In this document: piece after piece, positions 41,661 to 51,313 of the stretch
Position numbering within the stretch: position 1 is the stretch's first letter
How the letters are laid out: every line of letters starts with the position of its first letter
Assembly: GCA_003117195.1 (NCBI GenBank)
Contig: BDSI01000081.1
Span: 312,773 to 376,772, forward strand
Reading direction: 5' to 3'
Length of the DNA stretch: 64,000 nucleotides
DNA from: Eudorina sp. 2006-703-Eu-15
Lineage: Eukaryota; Chlorophyta; Chlorophyceae; Chlamydomonadales; Volvocaceae
Program-made: the position numbers and the translations under genes
Notes under the pieces: model-generated
The model's input: only the letters and a program-made list of their open reading frames with translations
The model's database searches: none
Told to the model about the DNA's origin: nothing

Positions 41661-43316
41661 ACAGCTGGACAGGGTTTGGCGGTGGAACCAGACACGGGAC
41701 AGACATAAGAGGAAGGTCGGGTGCTGGCAGACCCGGCTCCAGGGGGCCTCCGTGGGTACGGCCGGCATCCATGCGCCCGGATGGACTGGCAGGGGCCAGG
41801 AAGGCGGTTCCCCCTCATCTGCTACTGCCCGGAATGTGGCCCCCCCTCGCTGGAATAGTGATGAGGAGGGATGGCGCAGGGGTGACTCCAGGGGGCGCGC
41901 AGGGGCACCCCGCGGGAGGGCCTGGTGGATCGGTGCGCGAGGCAGCGCGGGGGCGTCGTGCCCCTCGGCGGGTGGGTGGAGTTGGCCGCGCCTCAGCCTC
42001 AGCGAGGCTGCCGCGCGACAGCATCTGTGCATCTCCCCCCTGGACTCGGCACGAGGCGTGGCGCCCTACCCGACACGACCTGATCTACCTGACCCGGGGG
42101 CGCCGGGGGCCTGACAGCTCCGGCCTCCGGGACATGCGCTGCCGTCCTTGTTCGGGAGCCTCTGGGCGAGGGCCCCCGTGGGGCCGTCGCGGGCGACCTC
42201 CTGGACGTCCCGGTTAGCCTGGCTGGCGCGGCTTTGGCCTCTAGGTAGGGACCCTGCATCCTGTGTTGTTGTTGCTGTTGGTTGATGGATGGATGGATGG
42301 GTGGATGGATGGTTGTTGCAGTGGCGTCGGTGTTGGCGGCCCGCCCTGTCCGCCGCCTGCCGGGGGGGTTCCTCCTCCTCCCCCACCCGGGGGGTGGTGC
42401 GGCGCTGGGGGCTCCCACCCGCGGATGACCCAGCTGCACACGCATTCCCTGACCGCACCTGACGTCCTGGCCTGACCTGACCTGACGTCCTGACCTGACC
42501 TGACCTATCCTGGCCTGACCTGACCTGACCTGGCAAGCACGCGGGCACTCATTGAACCTCATGTATGTGTAGCAGGGCTCGTCGGTCGGGACCGGCGGAT
42601 GGGGCCGGATGGGGGGAAGCGGTCGACAGGCAGCTTGGTTCCCACTTCCCTGCTGACATGGGCCGCGGCGCCGGCCTTGTGTGGCCCAGCTTGTCAGAGC
42701 CGGCGGGAGAAGCACAAGAAGACATGATGCATTCAAAGAGAAGACCCTGCAGAGGAACGCGGCGACGCTCGCATCGCTGGCATCGTGGCTCGCAGCCACC
42801 CCCCCCTTCCGCCCATGTCCGGACACACCGTACAGAGGGAATGTCGTACCTCGTACGGCATCCGATAAGCACGGTCACAACACCGCTCCGCGTCCGCGCC
42901 TTGCTGCGTGCCCCCCCGTCACCCCGGCTTCCTGCCTCGCGGCTCCCGCGCGGCTCGGCCACTAGGTATACGCACACTCACTCACCCCCCCTGAAGCCCT
43001 GGTGGTTCGGGCGGGTTCCTCGCCAAGCACGCACCCGCACTCTCTTCCTCCCTCCCGGCTCATCCCTCCTCTCCTGGAACACGCTTCGGCTCTCGCCATC
43101 AAGCACGCAACACACAGCTCGAGTGCGCTCAACACAACCCCGACCTCAACACAACCCCGACTCAGCCATCATGGTTCATGAAACACTGCGTCCCAACCGG
43201 AACGCACCTCGCAGCGCCCCGCCTCTCTCATCTGCTCGGCGCGCGCCGCGGCCGCAAGCGCCCGCCCGTCACTGACCCACGGGTCCATGCGCACCCTTCC
43301 GCGACCCACGGGTCCA
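41661..43316. other. Convergent intergenic region Fpg / RluA-type synthase
   Basis: 1.65 kb between converging stops. It holds a (TGGA)n run at about 42284-42310 and a CCTGA-type repeat at 42470-42538. Open frames are composition artefacts without family motifs. Confidence 0.5.
42470..42538. repeat. CCTGA pentanucleotide repeat
   Basis: About a dozen copies of CCTGA/CCTGG-type pentamers, partly interrupted by GTCCTGA. A similar tract occurs at about 61956-62000 in an ABC1K intron. Confidence 0.8.
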
Positions 43317-46300
43317 TCACCCGACGGTGGGCAGCGGCCAGCCCGCCGCCTCGATCAGCTGCCGGATGTACCTGGGCAGCGGCGCCACCCCGGTCAGCGA
43401 CGCCCTCCCCGGCCGCACCACCACCAGCTCCCGCGAGTGCAGCAGCACGGGGCCCGAGGGAGGGTCGGCCTCGCCGGCGGCCTCACGACGGCGTCGAACG
43501 ACCCGTGGGTCATCTCCGAGGAGCGCCCACCACTCGGGCGGAAGGCGGTCGCGCAGCCGCAGGGTGGGCGGCAGCCCCCGGTAGCCGTACCGCTCGTCCC
43601 CCAGGATGGGCGCCCCCAGCTTGCGAGCGCAATGGACCCGCAGCTGGTGCCGCCGACCTGAGGGGGGGGCGGGGGGGCGGGGGGCGGGGGGGGCGGGGGG
43701 GTATAGGTATAGGAAATTGGCGGGGGTGGGGTGGGGCACAGAGTTGCCACGTGTCAGCGTTGTTGGGGTACGGAGTAAGAGGCCATTCACCCACGGGCCG
43801 CGGGGGGAGGGCGGGGGTAAGGTTGCGGCAGCAGGGAATGGGGATGGAACTGGAGGGGCGGGAAGGGTGGGGCATGAGGGGTGTGCGGATGTGAGGTGCA
43901 GAGGTGGTGGACGGGACGGGGAGCCGCACCGGGTAGGAGACGAAGAGCCAGCATGGCAGGGAGGAAGCTTCGCGGCCGTCAGCTCGGTGGGCGTGCCAGG
44001 GGGCGGTGTCCGGCCGTCTCGGGGTGTCCCAGTCCGTCCAGTTCAGTGTGTGCCTCTGTCGGGTTTGTCGCGCTCTGACAGCCCCCCTCCCCCCGCCCTT
44101 GGTGCCTGGCCCTGGCCCGACGCATAGCTCGAAAGGCGGGGTGGCGGTGGCCGGTGGCCGCACTCCAGCTCCCTGCCCTCCGACGTGGCACATCGCAGCG
44201 CCGTACAGTACGGCATCAACACGGCACCCACCTGTGTCACCACCTACCGCCTTCCAACGCTGCGGCCCTCCTTCACGACACACCGTACACACGTCGTCCT
44301 CCTAATACACACGCCGTACGCGCACGCACCCGTCTCCGGCGTCAGCTCCACCCAGCTGATTCCGCAGCCGGTGGCCTTGACCCGGTAGGAGGTCACGGCG
44401 GGCATGACACGCCGTCCACCACCACCGGGAGACTGCTCGGTAGAGGGGAGGAAGAGGAAGGAGGGGGAGGGGGAGGGGGAGGGGGGAGGGGGGAGGGGGG
44501 AGGGGGGAGGGGGGAGGGGGAGGGGGGAGGGGGAGGGGGAGGGGGGAGGGGGAGGGGGGAGGGGGAGGGGGAGGGGGGAGGGGGGAGGGGGGAGGGGGGA
44601 GGGGGGGAAGAGGGGGCCTGGGACACAGACCGTGGGACCAGAGCTCCGTGTGCGGGCAGAGGCACCCCCACCACACCCCACTTCCCCCACCCCATACCCC
44701 GCCCATGGCTTGGAGCTGACCTTCACGGCCCCTGCTCCCGCCCCTGGGCCTGGGCCTGGGCCTGTGTCGTGACTCACCCCGGGCCTACTCCAAAGCGTCC
44801 AGCATTTCCCCCTTTCCTCCCCCACCCTGGACCTCACCCCCCCCGGAGGGACTCTCCCCCCCACCCCCGACCCCCCACCCCCACCCCGACCCCCACCTGA
44901 TGCGGCCGCTCTGTCGCGGCTGTAGGTCACCCGCCAGGAAGGCCCAGTACGTCCGGAGGACCGAGGGATGACCCCCCGGACCCTCCCCCTCCTCCTCCCC
45001 CTCCTCGTAGCCGCCTCGGGACCGACCCACGGCGCGGCCCCGGCCTTCCCCGCCCGTAGCCGCCCCGCCTCGCCGCCCCCGCCCCGCCGCTCCCCCGCCA
45101 GGGCCCGCTCCGCCTTGTCCCGGAACGCGGCACACAGCCAGGTGGCGGCGTCCGCGTTCCGCGCGACCACCATGACCCCGCTGGCGGCCTGATCCAGTCG
45201 GTGGACCAATCTGGGGCGGGGAGGGGAGAGGTGTGGGGAGGGAAGAGGTGTGGGGAGGGAAGAGGTGTGGGGAGGAGGTAAGGGAGAAACATCAAAACAG
45301 TAAGGGAGGGTAGGTGAGGGGTTTGGGGGGCGAGGGGGTGAGAGGTCGGGCTGCGGATGGTTTTGGGTTTTAGGGATTCGGGTTCATGGGGTTGATGGCG
45401 CGTGGGTTTGCGCGGGGGTGTCCCAACCCGCTGACGGGGCACCCAGGCGAGATCCGTACGCAACGTGACGAGGGCAGAGGCCGCGGACACCCCGAGGCGG
45501 GGCCTCCTGACCCCTCCGTCCCCCAACATCCCGAACCCACAGGGGCCCCATCCCGGGGGGGATGCCCACTATTGATCGCCGCACTCACACACAAGTGATG
45601 CGCTGATGCCCCTGGCCCCCGCCCCCTCCCGAACCGCTCTCCCGCGTCTCCCGCCCGTTCCCTGGTGCGACCCACCCACCACCTACCCACCACCCACCAC
45701 CCACCCATCCCACACCCATCCCACACCCACGACCCAGCCCCAACCCACCGCGGCTCGTCCCCCTCCCCGAATTTGAGCGCCCGCTGCATCACCTCATCCA
45801 GGCTCTGCGGCACCGGCGGCCGCATACCGCCGCCGCCGGCCGGCGAGGCCCCGCCGCGGCCCCGGCCCCGGCCGCCGACAGGCTCGTCACCCGCCGCGCG
45901 GCCGTGCACTCGCACCCCCGCGGGCTTGTTGAGGAAGAGCAGACCCGGGTGGACGGACAGCACCCACCGCCGCACCCGCTCCGGGGTCACCACCAGCGCG
46001 GGCAGTTGCTGCTGCGGCGGCGGCGGCGGCGGCGGTGGCTCGTCGTCGCCCGATCCGGCCGATGCCGTATCTGACCTGACCGAGGGCTGTGCCGTCCGTT
46101 TAGTATTCCGCACCACCCCAGCGGCCGCTGCCCGCTCCGCCGCCGCGGAACTCGTCGTCCCGGTCCCGGTCCCGGGTCGGGGCCCCGCGGCGGAGTGGGA
46201 CCGCAGCCGTACGGCGTCCGCCGCCTCCTCGCCGTCGGCACCGGCATCGCCGGCGGAGGAGCCGCACCGGTCCCTCCGTGCGGACTTTCGGACCGCGGCG

Positions 46301-47504
46301 GCGGCGGCGGCCACCGCCGCGGCCCGCGCCGCCGGGTCCTGCTGCCCTCGCTGTAGGTGCTGCTGTGGGTGCTGCTTGACGCCTCCTCCTCCGCGGCTTG
46401 GTGTGAGCCAGTTGGGGTAGAGCAACAGGTCGCCGTTCTCCAGGGGCCGCGAGGGGCTCACGCGCCGGATGGTTTCACCGTCGTACAGGCGTATCTGCGG
46501 TACGGACGTGGCGTCGGACCAAGGTGCTGGGGATGCAATCGTGGCGGGGGCCCGAGCGTCCGCGCGTGTCGGGCGGGATGTGTGCGTGTGTGTGTGTGCG
46601 TGTGTGTGTGTATGTGTGCGTGTGTGTGTGTGTGTGTGTGTATGTACGGCGGGTTTGGTGAAGAGGCGGGTGCAGGCGGGCTCCCCACCGGGGGGGTGGG
46701 GGGACGCCGGGGCCAACATCCCAGCCGCCGTCCGCCGGCTGACCGAAGCCGCGCCACCCCGACCACACGTGCGCAGTGCCGTACAGTGACGTATCAGTGA
46801 AGTGCAGTACAGTGCAGTACAGTGCTGTCCGTATCGCGCCGGGCCTCGCGCGCCACCTCGAGCCCGGCGTGTGTGGGAGAGGCCCCTCCCACCTGGCGTT
46901 GCCTGAACAGGCGATACAGGACCGCGTGGGGCACGTCGGGGCCGCGGCGCCGCATCCAGGACAGCGCTGCCCGTAGCGAGGTGGGGTGAGGTGGGGTGAG
47001 GCGAGGCAAGGGGTCGCCCGGGAAGCGGGAAGGCGGGCGGGGCGGCGGGGAGGGGGGAGGACAAAGAGTGAGGGCGACGGTGAGATCCGACCTGGCGCGC
47101 GGAGGGACGTCGTATCGTCCGCAGCGGAGGTCCGTATGGAAGGCCCCGCGGCCGCAGCCGACGGCGCCGTGCTGCCGTACCTACCCGTGGGTACCCCCAC
47201 GGCCCGGATGAAGGAGACGGGAGGTGTGGGCTGGAAGTCCGTCAGGAAGCGCTCCAACAGCTCCAGGGAGGGCACTGCGGGGCGGCGGGGGGGGTGGTGG
47301 AGATGCAGGGCGACTTCGCTGTATTTCTTGACGAAAAGAGGGGGGCCAGGGCAGGGCAGGGCGTAGAGGGCCGACGTTAGGGGGCCGGCTCAGTGCGTGC
47401 ACCGAACCAACCGATTGCAGCCTACCCTATAGGCTGCATACCGGTGCCCGATATGCAGCCTACAGGACCCCCGGAATCTCGCCCTCTCCCCATATGCACA
47501 TACA

Positions 47505-47543
<39 letters not shown>

Positions 47544-47877
47544 GCACGGTGGAGCGGCTCAGTTCTCGTATGCGCGGTGGAGCGCACTCACTCGACCGGT
47601 CTCGGCGACTGGTCGCTAGGGCTGGCGGCGCCGTCGCAGCGGGCGCTGTTGGCGCCTGCGCTGCTGCCGCAGATGGCCCTGTTGCGGCTGCTGACGGCTG
47701 CGCCTCCGACTCGGCACGATGTGACACTCGTGGTTGGTCAGGCGCCGGGGGGCGGTCCGCCGTGCCTCCCGCGCCGGCAAAGCCGCGCCATGCGTCGCCA
47801 CGGGTCAACCAGCTTCTGCAGCTCAGCAGCTCGGGGCTCGCAGCACAGGGCTGCAGCCACGCAATCCAGCGACGCAT
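43317..47877 (-). CDS. RluA-family RNA pseudouridine synthase, likely mitochondrial
   Basis: Exons: 47877-47592, 47274-47185, 46966-46893, 46494-45749, 45210-44897, 44731-44698 (small, tentative), 44432-44330, 43657-43317. The first exon is a Trp/Arg/Ala-rich leader. Exons 3-4 give an S4-like RNA-binding start (HAVLYRLFRQRQ joined to IRLYDGETIRR), followed by a long Ala/Gly/Pro-rich stretch and LLFLNKPAGVRVHG. The catalytic motif is LVHRLDQAASGVMVVARN with the nucleophilic Asp. Then come YWAFLAGDLQP, ISWVELTPETG joined to RRHQLRVHCARKLGAPILGD. It isomerises uridine to pseudouridine, probably in organellar rRNA or mRNA. The reading frame changes inside 45210-44897: HRLDQ and YWAFLAG are in different frames, so a short intron or a base error in the G-rich linker must be assumed. 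Confidence 0.85.
44447..44612. repeat. GGGGGA-type microsatellite in RluA-type intron
   Basis: About 165 bases of GGGGA/GGGGGA units on the plus strand; on the minus strand it is the C/T-rich tract upstream of the acceptor of the exon starting at 44432. Confidence 0.95.
46577..46645. repeat. (GT)n microsatellite in RluA-type intron 3
   Basis: GT/GTGC-rich tract of about 70 bases inside the intron between exons at 46893 and 46494. Confidence 0.9.
47503..47570. repeat. (CA)n microsatellite with adjoining family A motif
   Basis: About 17 CA units at 47505-47540 followed by GGAGCGGCTCAGTTCTC at 47551-47567, matching the dispersed GCGGCTCAG family. In RluA-type intron 1. Confidence 0.7.
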
Positions 47878-48205
47878 CAGGATGCCTAAGAACGAGAGTA
47901 GGTAATTAAATGGTGTCTGACGAAAAATGCGAGAGCAGGTGGAAGCACAAAGCAGGCATAGTCAGCCGCTGATGGTTGTGAATTGATAGATTCATGTGGT
48001 GCATATGCTGCGTGCCGAAATGTCCAGCGGGCTGCGTGCAAAGAAAGTATTGGCATTAGTGAGGCCGTACGACAACAGCTGGATCGCCGAAACTTTGCAT
48101 GGTTTGCGATATTTTGTATCCATGATTATGCAAATAAATCAGATCATAACGGATAAATCGCACAAAATTTTTAGTTGGTGCTTGCAACAGAAACCTTCTG
48201 CCATA
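47878..48205. promoter_or_regulatory. Divergent promoter RluA-type / small mitochondrial protein
   Basis: 328 bases between divergent start codons, clearly richer in A+T than the genes. An upstream in-frame ATG at 47996 extends the right-hand frame but through A+T-rich sequence that looks like leader. Confidence 0.5.
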
Positions 48206-48763
48206 ATGACGTCGTCTTTAGGACTGGGCTCCAGGACTCTGCTTCTCGCAAGGTTAGCAAGTCATACCCAGGCTTGCTGCTCGTCGACGACTGGCGTTGC
48301 GGCAACGGCGACACGCATCACGGAGCAAGTGCGCTTCCAAGCTGGCTTTGCAAAGCCAGGCGGCGACACGACGAGGCAGAAGAAGGCGGGGCCTCGAGAT
48401 GGCCCAGGCGACAACAACCCGCGCTTGCAAGCCCTGGTGGAGCTGCTGTCGTCACCGCCTCACCAAACCGTCGCGCCCTTGACGCCCAAGGAGAAGGCCG
48501 CGCAAGAGGCTTACAGAGATCGGGTCACAAGCGAGAGGACAGTCTGGGAGAAGGACATGGCCGTGAAGCTTCACCTGCAGCAGGCGGCGTTGAGAGCTCT
48601 CCCGCCTCGGTTGAGGGAGCTCGCGTCCCAACCCGACCACACGACGTTCCCCCTAAATCGAAACTGCTTGTTCGACACACCGCCAGAGGCCTACAGGGAC
48701 CCGGCGCCGGGAGCAGAGCCGGCGCCCGGCAAGCCGGAGAAGGGCCGAACTGCACGGGGTTAA
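48206..48763 (+). CDS. Small probable mitochondrial protein, perhaps mitoribosomal (mL40-like)
   Basis: A single uninterrupted exon of 185 residues, unlike all neighbours. ATG at 48206 is chosen because the following residues (SRTLLLARLASHTQACC) look like a mitochondrial presequence; an in-frame extension to 47996 lies in A+T-rich leader-like sequence. The mature part is Lys/Arg/Glu-rich and helical (LTPKEKAAQEAYRDRV), with a likely coiled coil, then LPPRLRELASQPDHTTFPL and a FDTPPEAY tail. The TPP-Y ending near the C-terminus is reminiscent of mitochondrial large-subunit protein mL40, but I cannot confirm it. The last 20 residues are Pro/Ala/Gly-rich. Function remains open. Confidence 0.6.
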   Translation: MTSSLGLGSRTLLLARLASHTQACCSSTTGVAATATRITEQVRFQAGFAKPGGDTTRQKKAGPRDGPGDNNPRLQALVELLSSPPHQTVAPLTPKEKAAQEAYRDRVTSERTVWEKDMAVKLHLQQAALRALPPRLRELASQPDHTTFPLNRNCLFDTPPEAYRDPAPGAEPAPGKPEKGRTARG

Positions 48764-51313
48764 GAGGCCAGTGGTAGATGGGGCCGGATGGGGGCGCGGG
48801 TGGATGCGGGCGGGTGGAGAGGGGGCCCGCCGACCGCGGTTGGATGCTGTTTTCTCGAGCTGCATGGGCCCCCCCCTTGGCGACGGTGCTTATACGTGCG
48901 GAGTACTGCGGTACAATCCATGACCAGGTCAAAGCGGATTGCTAGAGGGCTCGGGTTGGAAGCGGCGCCGTCGGAGCCGCACGCGCGCCGCCTTGTAGCT
49001 GCAGGCGATGCGCCATGCGGCGCAGCTCTATGCGGCCTCGGCCCGGGCGGGCAGGTGGGCAGCTCAGCTCACCACCCTGTCTCGTGATGTAAGATACTGG
49101 GCCGCGGGAGGGCCTGCACGGAATCATCGTATTTGCTTGCCGTACATGTTTTAAAAGCATCTCGGGGGGTACCGCGATGGTACCGGCGGGCCACATGCCC
49201 TTGGCCTCCCCCCCACTACCTCCCAAGTGAACGAGTGGTACTCGTTGGAGGCAACTGCCCGTATGCGCGGCATTGCGGACCGCAAAGACATATCTAGTGC
49301 CCCCCTACGCACATGCAACTGGCGTCCACAACCATGGTCGGTCTGCGACGATGTTCTGTTCAACTTGCAACTTGGTCAGTGGGTGAAAAGGGCCTTTGCC
49401 GGAACAGCGCAAAATAGCAGCGAGGTGCGAAAAAGCCAACGACCAACAACAGCCGGAGCACCTGCCCAAACCCTGGAGTCCCAAAAAATGAAATGAATTG
49501 TCTCAAGACGCACCAGCCACGCCCGACCGCCAGTTACGCAGCTGCACCACGCGCAAAGAGATGCACACCCAACTTGTACAGATGCAAACCCTATCACATT
49601 ATCCCGACGCCCCACCAGCGAGGCAGTTGGCAGTCATGCAGTCAAGACAGCCGGCGGGCCCCCACGGGGACGCGTCAGCGCCCTAGATCCGCGGCGTCCC
49701 AGCGACCGGGTCCGCGTCGGCCCGCGACCTCCCCGCCCGGATCTATGAAGCTCACGGGCCAGCCTGCATGCCATCAGCGCTCCGCACCCATACAGCGGGG
49801 CTGTCGCCCGCCAGCCACCTCAGATCGGCGCCGCCCCGCCCCCCGGCCAACCAACCTAACGGACCGGAAGCCCCGCAGAGCTTCCAGGACGGCGCAGGCA
49901 TCCGCCCCTCGCCACCTGCTTCGTCCACCCGCCACCAACCACCTGCCTCCACCCCTCTACTGCCCGCTATGCGTCTTTATTGGCCGCGGACTCGAGGGAG
50001 GGCACCATGGCAAGGCAATGTTGCGCAGGACCCGCCGCGCACGCACGCTCTTGCTCATTCCGGACTCCTTGTACACTCCCCCGGACTCAGTTCTGTTATA
50101 CACAGGCTCATTCGGACTGATGCAACTGTACCCGTGCCCGTGTCCAGCCGGCCGCAGCCAGCCCCCCTGCCCGGTGCAGGACTGGAAGGGAGACGAGGGC
50201 GACGCCCGAAAGGATGCGCGGCTCATCGGAGGTGTGGCAGACAATGGGTGCAGGCCAGTGACGTACCGCCTGGGACCCGACCCGACCCCTGGGACCAGGC
50301 ACCCGGCTACCCCTCCCATTCGCACACCCTGCTGGTTTCATACAATAGTCAATATGTACGGGGTTGCGCCGCCCAGCCATCCATTCCCGCGAAGAAATAT
50401 TACATCAAAAGCTGAACACCAACTGCACAGTCGGCAACCCACAATTCGCAGCTTCAACTCTGTGCAGTATGTTCTATAATAATATTCTGTCTAAGAGGAC
50501 GGCAAGGATATTGGTCTGGGGTCCAGTTGCCCTTTCATGACGCCGTCCTTCGACGCTGCTTTCGCCAGAGACCGGAAATCGGCTGGCGGGCCGGAGCCTC
50601 CTGCAGCAGCCACCGCCTCGGCAACCGGACAGCGGGCAAGCAGCCAGCCGCCGCACGGCCCGTGCTGACGCTGCGCAGGCCAAGTGCTAGGCGTGATTTG
50701 ACGCGGGCGACGCCAAACGGACAGGCGTGTTGAGGGACCTGCGCGTCACCCCGGAAGCGAGGTGGCGGCGGGGTTGGCGGACGCGGGGGCATGGGGCTCC
50801 TCAGGCTCCACAGGATCCGCGGGTGGAAGGGCAGGGATCCGCGAGGGGCGGGGTGGGGACCCGCAGGCATCACAGCGGCCGGGCCCCCCCCGCCCAATCC
50901 GCAAGGACCCACTAACGGCTTTGAGCCGCGCCGGCCCTGCTCTCGCCGGCCCTGCTCTCTCCCTGTCTCTGCTCGCCCCTCTCGCAGACCCCAAAACCCG
51001 CCACCTCCCCGACGGCACCGCCGCCTGCACCGCGTCTTGAGCCGTTGTACTTCTGGACCCCGTGTCCTGAATCCTGAAATTCTGCGTCCTGGACGTAGCC
51101 CACACAGGCCCGTGCATGTCACGCACTTTGCCGTCGCACCGAAGAACAGCACACACACAGGCTCAGTTATCTTTTACACACACACGGTTATGGGTGGGCT
51201 TCATGTTAAACACACACACACGTTTGCCCACACATGTTGACATAACACGCTGATGGCGGGATTCTATGTAAACATACGCTGCCACTAGGGGTAGAGCCCA
51301 CCCACCCACCCAC
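48764..51313. other. Convergent region; 3' UTRs and unresolved last exon of the Rad51-like gene
   Basis: About 2.5 kb. The long plus frame at 49493-50479 has no family motif, Pro/Arg-biased composition and no splice partners. The Rad51-like gene (minus) must end here: after the donor at 51313 (phase 2) candidate acceptors exist near 51090 and 50733, but none is convincing. A family A motif lies at 51158-51175. Confidence 0.4.

Noticed and set aside
47996..48205. Upstream in-frame extension of the small mitochondrial protein
   Set aside because: The extra 70 codons are A+T-rich unlike the rest, and the ATG at 48206 gives a better presequence.
49493..50479. 328-residue plus-strand open frame
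   Set aside because: Pro/Arg/Thr-biased composition, no recognisable motif, no splice partners; likely GC-driven chance frame.
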